Below are positions 8,952-17,471 of a stretch of 64,000 nt of DNA, one piece after another. Location: positions 85,398 through 149,397 of the forward strand of contig CALUGW010000004.1 in assembly GCA_944320305.1 (NCBI GenBank). The letters are read 5' to 3'. Position 1 is the first letter of the stretch. Each line of letters starts with the position of its first letter. The notes under the pieces are model-generated. The model did not search any database, was not told the origin of the DNA, and saw only the letters and a list, made by a program, of their open reading frames with translations. The translations under genes were made by a program, and so were the position numbers. The DNA comes from an uncultured Prevotella sp. (GTDB lineage: Bacteria; Bacteroidota; Bacteroidia; Bacteroidales; Bacteroidaceae).

Positions 8952-9069
8952 ATAGGCCGTTTGGCACTGCAATATAGGCCATATTGCAGTGCCAAACGGC
9001 CTATATTGCATCCCAAAACGGCCCATATTGCACCCCAAAACGCCACGTGGCGCAACCCGCTGAGAGCCA
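8952..9069. repeat. 22-base repeat array L1 with perfect palindrome
   Basis: An inverted unit at 8952-8975 faces direct units at 8982-9003, 9004-9025, 9026-9047 and a degenerate one at 9048-9069. All fit TWTYGCANNNCRAWAYGGCC plus two bases. The inverted and first direct units form a perfect stem of 24 base pairs with a 5-base loop. An AT-rich motif TTGCAAATAAGCAACTAA lies upstream near 8905. The remaining gap (9070-9288 and 9328-9560) shows no gene; its last 200 bases are AT-rich, probably the leader of the next gene. Confidence 0.85.
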
Positions 9070-9288
9070 AAGCGTTAGCCAACGCCTGCCGTTTTAACAC
9101 TTTTAATACCAGGTTTGTTAAAATTTAACACGGAGTCTTCGTCAGCCTTCCGGCTGCCGCAGTCTGACGGCGATTGGGGGGCAAAGGGGCGCGGGGAGGC
9201 AATGAGCCTGCGCTCCGCCACGTGGCAGAGAGTGTGACCTCATTCCCACACGATTAGAAAGATTGTGGACATTCGCATAAAAAAGATT

Positions 9289-9327
9289 AAAAAACGCCGC
9301 AAGGGCATTCCTCTGTGGCGTTTTTTT
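9289..9327. terminator. Bidirectional hairpin with A-run and T-run
   Basis: AAAAAACGCCGCA pairs with TGTGGCGTTTTTT across a short loop (one G-U pair), giving a stem flanked by A on the left and T on the right. It would terminate in either direction. It lies 230 bases before the next start, so it may isolate that gene from the upstream region. Confidence 0.75.
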
Positions 9328-9560
9328 ACTAACTTAGTGGCCTGAAAATGAATTAACAGCAATGTATTATAAATAAGAAACCTAAAGTGAAATCCTAAAA
9401 CCGCAAGAAACCGACAGAAGCGACTATCGCCGCCGCCGTTCTTACCACTCAGACTGGAAGAATTGAACGTTCCGCGGCAGCGGCCAACAACAAAACCTAA
9501 ACAGCATCGCGCCAACGGAACGGCAGGCGCAAACAAAACCAAATAACTAAAAAGCAAATA

Positions 9561-12401
9561 ATGAAGAAAAATTTACTCAAATCATTCCTCGGACTCTTCT
9601 CTCTGGCCGTCGGAATGACCGCAAGTGCTGCCGAAGTCACCGAGACCTACGACTTCGCCACGGCCATGACCGGCGCAAGCGGCAACGTTGAAATCACGCT
9701 TACCGACCAGGCTGTGGAGCAGGAGGGTACATTCAACCCCTCCACCGTCTACGTGATGGAGAATCCCGTGATAGACGGAAAGACAATGGAACTCAACGGA
9801 CGCTTCGCCCTCAACAACGTGACAGGCGGCACTGGTGGCCAACAGATGCGCTGGCTGCTGAGAAACAGCTCGTCAAACGCCTATCAGTTGGGACTCGGCG
9901 GTAACTGGAACGGCAATGGAACTGCCGTAAACTCTTACAATATCTCTATTCTCGACGTGTATGCAGGCGACAAAATCACCATCGCATACGAAATCCGCAG
10001 CGGCAAGGACGCACAGATTAAAGCAGTGAAAGCTGGCGCTCTGAAAGCCGGCGACGCCACTGTTGACGCCGGCGCTGCGATTGAGTCGGGCACGACATAC
10101 GAGGTCGTTGCCGACGGCACTGACCCCGTTCACGTTGACTTGGCCGTAACCAACGACAATATGGCCATACACAGCATAACCATCGTGACCCAGGAGAAAG
10201 AAGCCGAGCCGGAACCCGAACCCGAGCCGGAGCCACAGCCGGGCGGGCAGACCTCAATCTACGAGCGCGGCACAACCACCGCATGGTCTGACGCAGACCT
10301 GGCAGAGTGGACAGGAGCAACGCTCACACTCGATCCGAATAACGGAATCGGCATTGACGGCAACCAGACTTACACTGCGACAAAGGCGCTGGACAAGGTC
10401 GTTCCTTATTCCAAGGTGACTTTCAAGGGCACATGGCATGTTGGTAGCTCCACCAGCCGTGACGGCAACTTCGCATGGCTGCAGTTCGGCGACGGCCTCC
10501 GTCTCAACTGGTGCAACTACTACTCGCTCCGCGTGAACACCAGCGGACAGTCCACAACCACAGACATTGAAATCTTCAAGGGCGAAAATAAAGTGTACGA
10601 CAAGCCCTTCAGCATCACCATCAACACCGCTTATCACACAATCGAAGAGTTCATCTTCGATGGCGAGGACATCACGGAGAACTTCAAGGATGCCTACGTT
10701 GAGGGCGACAACTTCAACACAATCTCTATGGGCTTCATCCGCGGCGGTTCTGTAAATTGGACCATACCTAACTTCCTGACCAGCATCGAGGTTTTGCAGG
10801 AGGAGCAGGATGTTGACATTGCAAACTATACCGTGAAGTTTGTTGACGCTGAGGGCAAGGATGTTAAGACTGCCGCCACAAGGTCGGGCGTCGTAGGCGC
10901 AGCCATCAGACTGGCCGGTGCCGACACTCAGGACTTCTTCACCGAGGATGAGACTCCCGTGAAGTACATCTACGAGAGCAACGACGTTGAGGGCAAGACC
11001 ATCCTTGCCGACGGCACTGCCGCTGTTACAGTCAAGTTCCACAAGGCCGCAACATGGAATTACACCATCAACGCCACCATCGGCGAGCAGACTGTCAAGG
11101 TTGCCGAGGGCAGCAACTTCGAGAAAGAAACCATCGGCTACAACTTCCCGCGCTTCTACAATCTTGATGGCGCGCTTTATTCCAAGGCTGCGGGCAGCAA
11201 CGATCCGGGCTGGTATCGCGGCACATTCTTGCTCAGCGAGGCAGACCAGACAGTGGCAGTAGAAGGCTACGGCCTTGTTGACACAGTAAGGGTGGCTTAC
11301 TTCAGCGAGGCTGAGGACATCAAGGGGCTGACTCTCTCAAGCAACAGCACAGCCGAGGTGCGTATGTCTATGGGTAAGACGGCATATAACGCCGGCAAGG
11401 AGGCAGTCAAGATTGTCACCCTGCCCGCAGGCACATACCGCATCATGACCACCACATGGGGCAGCGAAGGCCAGAACTTCGTGTTCAAAGCCGGCGACCA
11501 GACCATTCTCACCGCAGGATGCACAGGCTCAAGCACTGACGCCTCTGCCGTGTTCACTCTGACTGCCGAGACCGACGTTGTTCTCGATGCTCCTGTTGGA
11601 GAAATCTTCAACGGCGGCATTGACTATGTGCTCATCAGCAACATCACCCCCGCAACGGTTGTTGAGAACATCGCAGCCCTGAAGGCTCTGCCCGTTGGCA
11701 CAATGGTACGCCTCACTCTTAAGGACACCAAGATTACCGTCAAGGCCGCAACCATGATGGGAACTTACACACTCCTTGAGGACGAGACCGGAGCAGCCTT
11801 GATTCCATCGACGATGTTTGGTGACGACCTCACCACCGCACTTCCTGATGTGTTCGCAAACGACAGTGTTGCGCTCAACGGTTATCTCTATGCCGAAACC
11901 ATCGACATGGGCGGACTCTGTGCACTTGGTGTTTGCGACAGCACGTCAAGCTCCGACATCACAGTGACAAAGACCGAGCTCACTCCTACAACAATGGAGA
12001 TTGCTGACGCCCTGAAGGCAGAGAACCTGCTGCGCTATGTCAAGCTGGAGAACGTAACTCTCGATGAGAAGTATGTGCTCACCCAGGGCGAGGCAACCAT
12101 AACTGTTCAGGATATGATGGCCGTATTGGAACTTGACGACGAGTACAATCTTGTTGTTCCCGAGGCAGCCATCGACATCACAGGCTTCGTTATCGACATG
12201 GGCACTGGCGCAATGTTCGTTCCGATAGCGCCTTACACAGAGCACAAGGCCGACGCCATCAGCGGTGTTGCCGCCGACGCTGACGCTCTGGACGGCGACG
12301 TCTACAACCTCAGCGGTGTCAAGGTTCGCAATGCCGGCGACTCTCTCGACGGCTTGAAGGGCCTCTACATCATCAACGGCAAGAAGGTGGTTCTGAAATA
12401 A
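9561..12401 (+). CDS. Secreted multidomain surface protein with T9SS-like C-terminal tail
   Basis: This 946-residue protein starts MKKNLLKSFLGLF with a signal peptide ending at ASA. Seen in order are: a beta-rich module (about 25-215), an EPEPEPQP linker (about 216-232), and a second lectin/carbohydrate-binding-like beta module (about 233-415). Next is an Ig-like YTVKFVDAEGKDVK repeat region (about 425-700) shared with the next gene, then an OB-fold-like region (about 700-895). The tail VYNLSGVKV...GLYIINGKKVVLK resembles the type A sorting domain used by the type IX secretion system. Its GC content is lower than that of the flanking genes. No catalytic motif was recognised; an adhesin or glycan-binding role is inference. 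Confidence 0.7.
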   Translation: MKKNLLKSFLGLFSLAVGMTASAAEVTETYDFATAMTGASGNVEITLTDQAVEQEGTFNPSTVYVMENPVIDGKTMELNGRFALNNVTGGTGGQQMRWLLRNSSSNAYQLGLGGNWNGNGTAVNSYNISILDVYAGDKITIAYEIRSGKDAQIKAVKAGALKAGDATVDAGAAIESGTTYEVVADGTDPVHVDLAVTNDNMAIHSITIVTQEKEAEPEPEPEPEPQPGGQTSIYERGTTTAWSDADLAEWTGATLTLDPNNGIGIDGNQTYTATKALDKVVPYSKVTFKGTWHVGSSTSRDGNFAWLQFGDGLRLNWCNYYSLRVNTSGQSTTTDIEIFKGENKVYDKPFSITINTAYHTIEEFIFDGEDITENFKDAYVEGDNFNTISMGFIRGGSVNWTIPNFLTSIEVLQEEQDVDIANYTVKFVDAEGKDVKTAATRSGVVGAAIRLAGADTQDFFTEDETPVKYIYESNDVEGKTILADGTAAVTVKFHKAATWNYTINATIGEQTVKVAEGSNFEKETIGYNFPRFYNLDGALYSKAAGSNDPGWYRGTFLLSEADQTVAVEGYGLVDTVRVAYFSEAEDIKGLTLSSNSTAEVRMSMGKTAYNAGKEAVKIVTLPAGTYRIMTTTWGSEGQNFVFKAGDQTILTAGCTGSSTDASAVFTLTAETDVVLDAPVGEIFNGGIDYVLISNITPATVVENIAALKALPVGTMVRLTLKDTKITVKAATMMGTYTLLEDETGAALIPSTMFGDDLTTALPDVFANDSVALNGYLYAETIDMGGLCALGVCDSTSSSDITVTKTELTPTTMEIADALKAENLLRYVKLENVTLDEKYVLTQGEATITVQDMMAVLELDDEYNLVVPEAAIDITGFVIDMGTGAMFVPIAPYTEHKADAISGVAADADALDGDVYNLSGVKVRNAGDSLDGLKGLYIINGKKVVLK

Positions 12402-12443
12402 TCCCGCAGGATTTTCAGTAAACCTCAATCCATAATTCAACGG

Positions 12444-12481
12444 GGCGGCCCGGACGCAGTGGTGTCCGGGCCGCCTTTTTT
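12444..12481 (+). terminator. Intrinsic terminator
   Basis: GGCGGCCCGGAC pairs with GTCCGGGCCGCC and is followed by a run of T, 42 bases after the stop of the large secreted protein. This is a textbook intrinsic terminator and separates the two paralogous surface-protein genes into different transcripts. Confidence 0.92.
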
Positions 12482-12692
12482 GTTGTCTGCCGGGCCGCGC
12501 CGCCTCTCCCGCCTCTCCCGCGTGTGCCGCCACGTTGCCCTGCGTCGGGGCGAGGGGTGACGGGGGAGAGAGATCGTGGCCGTTACGTTGCGTTCCATGG
12601 CAGAATGCCTGATGGCCGGAGCGCGGGGCCGCGCTTGCCATAAAGGAAACAGTGGAAAAATGTTGGAATGTTTGAAAAAACTTTTATAATTG

Positions 12693-12724
12693 TTGCGCCG
12701 TTTCGTAATAATTTGTTATCTTTG
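12693..12724 (+). promoter_or_regulatory. Bacteroidetes promoter for the second surface protein
   Basis: TATCTTTG at 12717-12724 matches the -7 box, and TTG at 12693-12695 lies 21 bases upstream. Transcription should start near 12731, giving an unusually long leader of about 310 bases that includes a run of nine G at 12830-12838. The rest of 12482-13043 holds no gene that could be supported. Confidence 0.8.
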
Positions 12725-13043
12725 CCGCGTTATCAAGTGATTAATATTTCTATCAGCTAAGTGGTTAAAAACCTTATCAGCAGCATTCGCTTGCGCGTAA
12801 GTGCTTGTGAATCAGTCGGTTATATTTTCGGGGGGGGGTAAATCCGCCATTGCCGTTTGCCGCCGCCCCGTTGCTCCGGGCAGCCTTTGGGCCGCGCTGC
12901 TGACATTCCTGCTGTTTTGTTCAAGGCTTCTTTTCAGCCCGTCGGCACTCCGCCGGGCCGCCTCATCGTGTGCGCAAGCCGCATTCTCGCGGCCTGCGCC
13001 ACCCGCCGTGCGCCTGAATCATCTAACCAATAACTTAAATAAC

Positions 13044-15052
13044 ATGAACAAAAATTTACTTAAAACATTCCTCGTGGCCGTAGGACTGGCTGCGGGAACA
13101 ATGGGAACATGGGCTGAAGATATAACAGCCACGTTGGTGCATACCGCTGGAACACAGTGGGGTAAAAACACAGGTGACAACACTGTTGATGCAGAGAAGG
13201 AACATTACAACAATGATGCTAAAGATGCATGGGCAGGTGCCGCTTACGCAGAATTTAAATTTGACATCCCCGATAATGCCACTGTAACCACAGCAACGCT
13301 TACTTACAGTGTCAATCAAGGTGGACGCTTAGACCGTAACGATAAAATTTATTATATGAACCCTAAGTTCACACTCGACTATGACGTTCTTGTTGCTTCT
13401 AAAGGTCAGGATTTGCGCTACACCGACAACCGTACTCTGGCTGTTGGGGCTGCACCAACCGGAGGTACTGGCGACAGACTCAACCTTACTCAGGACGTTA
13501 CAGCTGCTGTCAAGGCTATCGCAGAGGCAGGTCAGGATTATATCATCTTCCAGTGGACTGGCAATGCCGGAGGTGCAGACCTTTACGGAAAGGCTTCTGA
13601 AAATGCTCCAACATTGACAATCACTACTGCATCAGCTAGCACCATGACAACTTACACTGTGAAGTTCACTGACGAAAACGAAACAGAGATTAAAACTGCG
13701 GCTGTTTATGATGTGACTATTGGAAGTAATGCTACTGCAAGCGATGAGGATATGGCTGCAATATACACAACTGGTGACAATGCAAAAAATATATTTATGT
13801 TTCAGGCAACCAGTCAATCACTGCTGACGCTGCTGCAGACAAAAATGTTATCACTCTCGTGTTCCGCGAGGCCGCCACATGGAACTACACCATCAACGCA
13901 AGTGTCGGCGAAGAGACAGTAGAGATTTCCAAGGGTTCCGCATTCGAGCAGGATATAGTTGAGTACAACTATCCACGCTACATTAACATTGGCACCGCAC
14001 TTTACTCCATTCCCAACAATGGTTCTGCAGGATGGTACAAGAGCAGTTTCACCCTGTCACAGGCAGACCAGGCTGTGGCAGTCAATGGCTACACACTCGA
14101 GGAAAGTGTCAACGTGGCATTCCTCAGAGAGGCCGAGGATATCGAAACGCTCACCGAAGCAAACGAGCCCAACGCAGGCATCCGTATGTCGATGGGTAGG
14201 ATTGCTCGCAATGCAGGCACAGAGCCTGCTGTAGTCGCCACCCTGCCCGCAGGCAAATACACTCTTACTTCTTCAGTATGGGGTGGTAAAGGAACTACTT
14301 TCGTGTTCAAGGCTGGTGACAAGGCTGTGCTTGAAATCACTACAAGCGGTTCGAGTGTTACCAACACTGGCGAGGAGTTCATCCTGACCGAGGAGACCGA
14401 CATTACGCTTGACCCGACTGAGTCCGGCTCACGCGGTATAGACTTTGTCTTGGTCAACAGAACAGGTGATGCTGCGGTTAATGTTTCCATCGCATATTCC
14501 GACGGTCTTGCCACCTACACTCCGGCCTACGACCTCAACTTCACCTACGCGAAGAACATTGCCGCCTACACCGCGACAGTCAGCGGCGACAAGGTTAATC
14601 TGACGCGGGTCAACACTGTTGCCGCAGGCGAGGGCGTGCTTATCCGCTCGCTCAACGGCGACGCCACGGAGGAGGAGATTCCCGTTGCCGCCGAGACCGT
14701 TGAGAAGTCTGCCGACAATATGTTCGTGGGCACGCTCACCGACATTGACGCTCTGGCAACAGAGGGCGACGGCGTGGTGAACTATATCCTCAACTACGGC
14801 GACCTGGGCACCGGCTTCTATCGCGCCAACAAGCAGAAAGTAGACGCAGGCAAGGCCTATCTGAGCGTTCCGGCAGAGAGCGCGGCCAAGATCTCGTTCT
14901 TCAGCCTCGACGGCACAGTTACCGCCATCGAGGGCGTTGAGGCCGAGGCAGCCGAGGGCGACAAGGTGTTCTACAACCTGAGCGGACAGCGCGTGGAGAA
15001 TCCTGCGAAGGGTCTCTACATCGTCAACGGCAAGAAAGTGATCATTAAGTAA
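13044..15052 (+). pseudogene. Frameshifted paralogue of the secreted surface protein, T9SS-like tail
   Basis: The first frame starts MNKNLLKTFLVAVGL with a signal peptide, followed by a DNRLRE-like beta module (about residues 25-195) and the YTVKFTDENETEIK repeat. It runs off at 13922. The remainder, from ATWNYTINASVGEET to the tail FYNLSGQRV...KGLYIVNGKKVIIK, lies in the -1 frame. Comparison with the upstream paralogue (PVKYIYESN against KKYIYVSGN) puts the switch in the A6 run at 13784-13789. One extra A restores a 669-residue protein. It may be a true lesion, a phase-variable tract, a -1 slippery site (A AAA AAT) or a sequencing error. Confidence 0.75.
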
Positions 15053-15088
15053 ACCATTATCAATAACCAATTAAAACCGAAGACAACA

Positions 15089-15271
15089 ATGAAAAAGAAT
15101 TATATCAAGCCCGAGGTGGCTATCGTGGAGATTGAGACTGAGTCACTGCTCGCAGGATCAGATATTACATTCACACCTGGCAATAACAGTGGCAACGGCG
15201 ACCTTTTTGATGCTGACGCTTCAGAGTCGGCCCATTCAAAGGGTCATTCGTTCAACCTTTGGGAAGACTGA
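15089..15271 (+). CDS. Small LLAGS-type protein of unknown function
   Basis: This 60-residue protein begins MKKNYIKPEVAIVEIETES and has the segment SLLAGSD, then a Gly/Asn/Asp-rich hydrophilic tail ending FNLWED. Short proteins with a KPxxxxxxxxxxxxLLAGS beginning are common in Bacteroidales, usually lack an assigned function and often follow large secreted proteins, as here (36 bases downstream). The layout resembles a leader plus core, but no modifying enzyme is adjacent, so a peptide-precursor reading is speculative. It is probably co-transcribed with the gene before it and ends before a strong terminator. Confidence 0.75.
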   Translation: MKKNYIKPEVAIVEIETESLLAGSDITFTPGNNSGNGDLFDADASESAHSKGHSFNLWED

Positions 15272-15353
15272 CGCAAGGCAATAGCGATTGCAAAACAAGA
15301 TAGATTCAACTCCGTCCGCCATTTAGGTTTCGGCGGCTCGGAAAACATTATTG

Positions 15354-15395
15354 GGTGGGGCTTCTGTCCGCGAGGATGGAAGCCCCGCCTTTTTT
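15354..15395 (+). terminator. Intrinsic terminator after the small protein
   Basis: GGGGCTTC pairs with GAAGCCCC (with further G-U and G-C pairs outside) and is followed by six T. It ends the surface-protein transcript. Confidence 0.9.
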
Positions 15396-15430
15396 AAAGG
15401 TAGAAAGGTAAAAAGGTAAAAAGGTAAAAG
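15396..15430. repeat. AAAAAGGT tandem microsatellite
   Basis: About four copies of an eight-base unit close to AAAAAGGT follow the terminator. Similar A-rich GGTGAAAAAG sequence occurs at 19276-19311 just after prmC. It belongs to the AT-rich intergenic repeat class seen elsewhere in the window. Confidence 0.75.
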
Positions 15431-15494
15431 CAGGGGCGCGGCGGCGTTTTTGCTAATGCGCGGCGCAATGTGCGGGCGTTTGGCGGAAAATGCG

Positions 15495-15502
15495 TATCTT
15501 TG
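15495..15502 (+). promoter_or_regulatory. Promoter box overlapping the HAD gene start
   Basis: TATCTTTG lies inside the first codons of the longest HAD frame, so the ATG at 15490 cannot be on its own mRNA. The box ends five bases before a GTG at 15508, which implies a leaderless or nearly leaderless transcript. Confidence 0.65.
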
Positions 15503-15507
15503 CAGCC

Positions 15508-16212
15508 GTGGAGAAGCTTAAAGACATAAAGGCGGTGGTCTTCGACGCCGACGACACGCTGTGGGACTGCCAGACGTTCTTCGACGACGTGGAGCGCGAA
15601 TACTGCCGGCTGCTCGCGCCGTTCGCGCCTGCCGCCGAGGTGTCGGCGGCCCTCTTCCGCACCGAGGAGGCCAACATGCCGCTGCTGGGCTACGGCTGCA
15701 AGGCGTTCGTGCTGTCGCTCATCGAGAGCGCCGTGAGCCTGAGCGGAGGCCGCGTGGACGGCCGCGCCATCGGCGAGCTGCTGCGGCTGGGCAAGCGGCT
15801 GCTGGAGCTGCCGGCCACGCCGCTGCCGGGCGTGGAGGAGACGCTGGCCCGGCTCTACGAGGAGGGGCGCTACCGCCTGGCGGTGTTCACCAAGGGCGAG
15901 CTGCTCGACCAGCAGAACAAGCTGCGCCGCTCGCGCCTTGAGAAGTACTTCCAGCACGTGGAGATAGTGTCTGACAAGACCGAGCGGGCCTTTCTCAGCC
16001 TCTGCCGCCGCCTGCGCCTCGCGCCCGGCAGCGTGCTCATGGTGGGCAACTCGCTAAAGAGCGACGCCGCCCCGGCGCTGGCCGCCGGCGCCTGGGCCGC
16101 CCACATTCCGTTTCACGCCACGTGGCAGCTGGAGCGCACGGCCGACTTCGACCACCCGCGGCTGCTGCGCCTCGGCAGCTTCGGCGAGCTGCCCGGCCTG
16201 CTCAGAGACTAA
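15508..16212 (+). CDS. HAD-superfamily hydrolase (phosphatase-like)
   Basis: The protein has the four HAD motifs: nucleophile region VVFDADDTLWD, a Ser/Thr in AVFTKGE (motif II), a Lys near SDKTE (motif III), and GNSLKSDAAPALAAG (motif IV). Its length, 234 residues from the GTG at 15508, fits a small C1-capped phosphatase. The GTG start is preferred over the ATG at 15490 because a promoter -7 box overlaps that ATG. The likely substrate is a small phosphorylated metabolite; it cannot be specified. The next gene follows 26 bases downstream. Confidence 0.85.
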   Translation: MEKLKDIKAVVFDADDTLWDCQTFFDDVEREYCRLLAPFAPAAEVSAALFRTEEANMPLLGYGCKAFVLSLIESAVSLSGGRVDGRAIGELLRLGKRLLELPATPLPGVEETLARLYEEGRYRLAVFTKGELLDQQNKLRRSRLEKYFQHVEIVSDKTERAFLSLCRRLRLAPGSVLMVGNSLKSDAAPALAAGAWAAHIPFHATWQLERTADFDHPRLLRLGSFGELPGLLRD

Positions 16213-16238
16213 AGAGACACACCATAACCCAAACAGCA

Positions 16239-17450
16239 ATGGACAAACCCGACGCCATATTGAGAAGACTGCCCGCCGCTGCCGCCACGCTTCTGGCGGC
16301 TGTGGCGCTGGCGCTGACGGCGGCGGCGTGCAGCGGCGACGACCCCGACGAGGGGCCTGAGCCGCCCGGACAGACCGAGCGCACGCTGCTGATGTATCTG
16401 CCATGGTCGACAGACCTCACCTCTTATTTTGAAAACAACATATCGGAAATGGGGCAGGCCGCGCTCGCCCACGGGCTGGACGGCGAGCGTGTGCTCGTCT
16501 ATATGTGCACCGCGGCCGACGCCGCCGTGCTTTTCGAGCTGCTGCCCGACGGGCAGGAGTGCCGCCGCCAGACGCTCAAGACATACCAGTCGCCCGAGTA
16601 CACCACCGCCGGGGGCATCGCCTCGATGCTGCGCGACGTGCGCTCGCTGGCCCCTGCCCGCAGCTACGCCATGACCATCGGCTGCCACGGCATGGGCTGG
16701 GTGCCGGTGAACGAGGCCGGGTCGCGCGCCGGCGGCGAGCCGCCGCGCCCCCACTGGCAGTACGCCGGGGGGCCGCTCACGCGCTACTTCGGCGGCTTCA
16801 CCAAGGACGTGCAGACCGACGTGGTCACGCTGGCCGAGGGAATAGAGCTGGCGGACATGCACATGGAGTTCATACTCTTCGACGACTGCTTCATGTCGTC
16901 GGTCGAGGCGGCCTACGACCTGCGCCACGCCGCCGACTGGCTGATAGCCTGCCCCACGGAGATAATGGCCCGGGGGATGCCCTACGACGCCATCGGCGCC
17001 CACCTGCTGGGCACGCCCGACTATGCGGCGGTGTGCTCGGAGTTTCTCAGTTTCTACTCTTCTTACTCCTATCCCTACGGCACCATCGGCGTGACGCGCA
17101 CCGACCAGCTCGACAGTCTGGCCCGCGTGGTGCGCAAGATAGAGGCCGCCGGCACGCTCGACTCCGCCCTGCGCCCCTATCTGCAGCGCATGGACGGCTA
17201 CTCGCCGCCCATATTCTACGACCTGGGCGACTACATCGCGGCCATCTGCACCGACGAGGAGCTGCTCGCGGAGTTCAACGCGCAGCTCGCCCGCACCGTG
17301 CCCTACAAGGCCCACACCAGCAGCTACTACTCGGCCATAACCGGCGCCGAGCCTATACGCGCCTACTCCGGCATCACCACCTCGGCGCCCACGCGGAGCC
17401 GCTATGCCGACGACTGGAGGCTCACGGAGTGGTATGCCGCCACGCACTGA
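16239..17450 (+). CDS. Clostripain-family (C11) cysteine peptidase lipoprotein
   Basis: The 403-residue protein has a lipoprotein signal with Cys31 (LTAAAC-SGD), a disordered acidic/Pro linker, then the C11 peptidase domain. The catalytic dyad is visible as His150 in IGCHGMGWVP and Cys217 in LFDDCFMSS. Clostripain-like enzymes cleave after basic residues, and surface-anchored members are common in gut Bacteroidales. The frame is open further upstream into the HAD gene, but the ATG at 16239 gives a proper signal peptide. Location at the outer membrane or periplasm is inferred from the lipobox. Confidence 0.88.
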   Translation: MDKPDAILRRLPAAAATLLAAVALALTAAACSGDDPDEGPEPPGQTERTLLMYLPWSTDLTSYFENNISEMGQAALAHGLDGERVLVYMCTAADAAVLFELLPDGQECRRQTLKTYQSPEYTTAGGIASMLRDVRSLAPARSYAMTIGCHGMGWVPVNEAGSRAGGEPPRPHWQYAGGPLTRYFGGFTKDVQTDVVTLAEGIELADMHMEFILFDDCFMSSVEAAYDLRHAADWLIACPTEIMARGMPYDAIGAHLLGTPDYAAVCSEFLSFYSSYSYPYGTIGVTRTDQLDSLARVVRKIEAAGTLDSALRPYLQRMDGYSPPIFYDLGDYIAAICTDEELLAEFNAQLARTVPYKAHTSSYYSAITGAEPIRAYSGITTSAPTRSRYADDWRLTEWYAATH

Positions 17451-17471
17451 GCGCCTCGCAGGCCGCCGCCG

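Noticed and set aside
12801-13043. Upstream extension of the second surface gene from a GTG
   Set aside because: It would put a 81-residue unconserved segment before a clear signal peptide; MNKNLLKTF at 13044 matches the paralogue start.
16209-17447. Minus-strand ORF of 412 codons opposite the clostripain gene
   Set aside because: The plus-strand gene has a full catalytic dyad and lipobox; the antisense frame has none.
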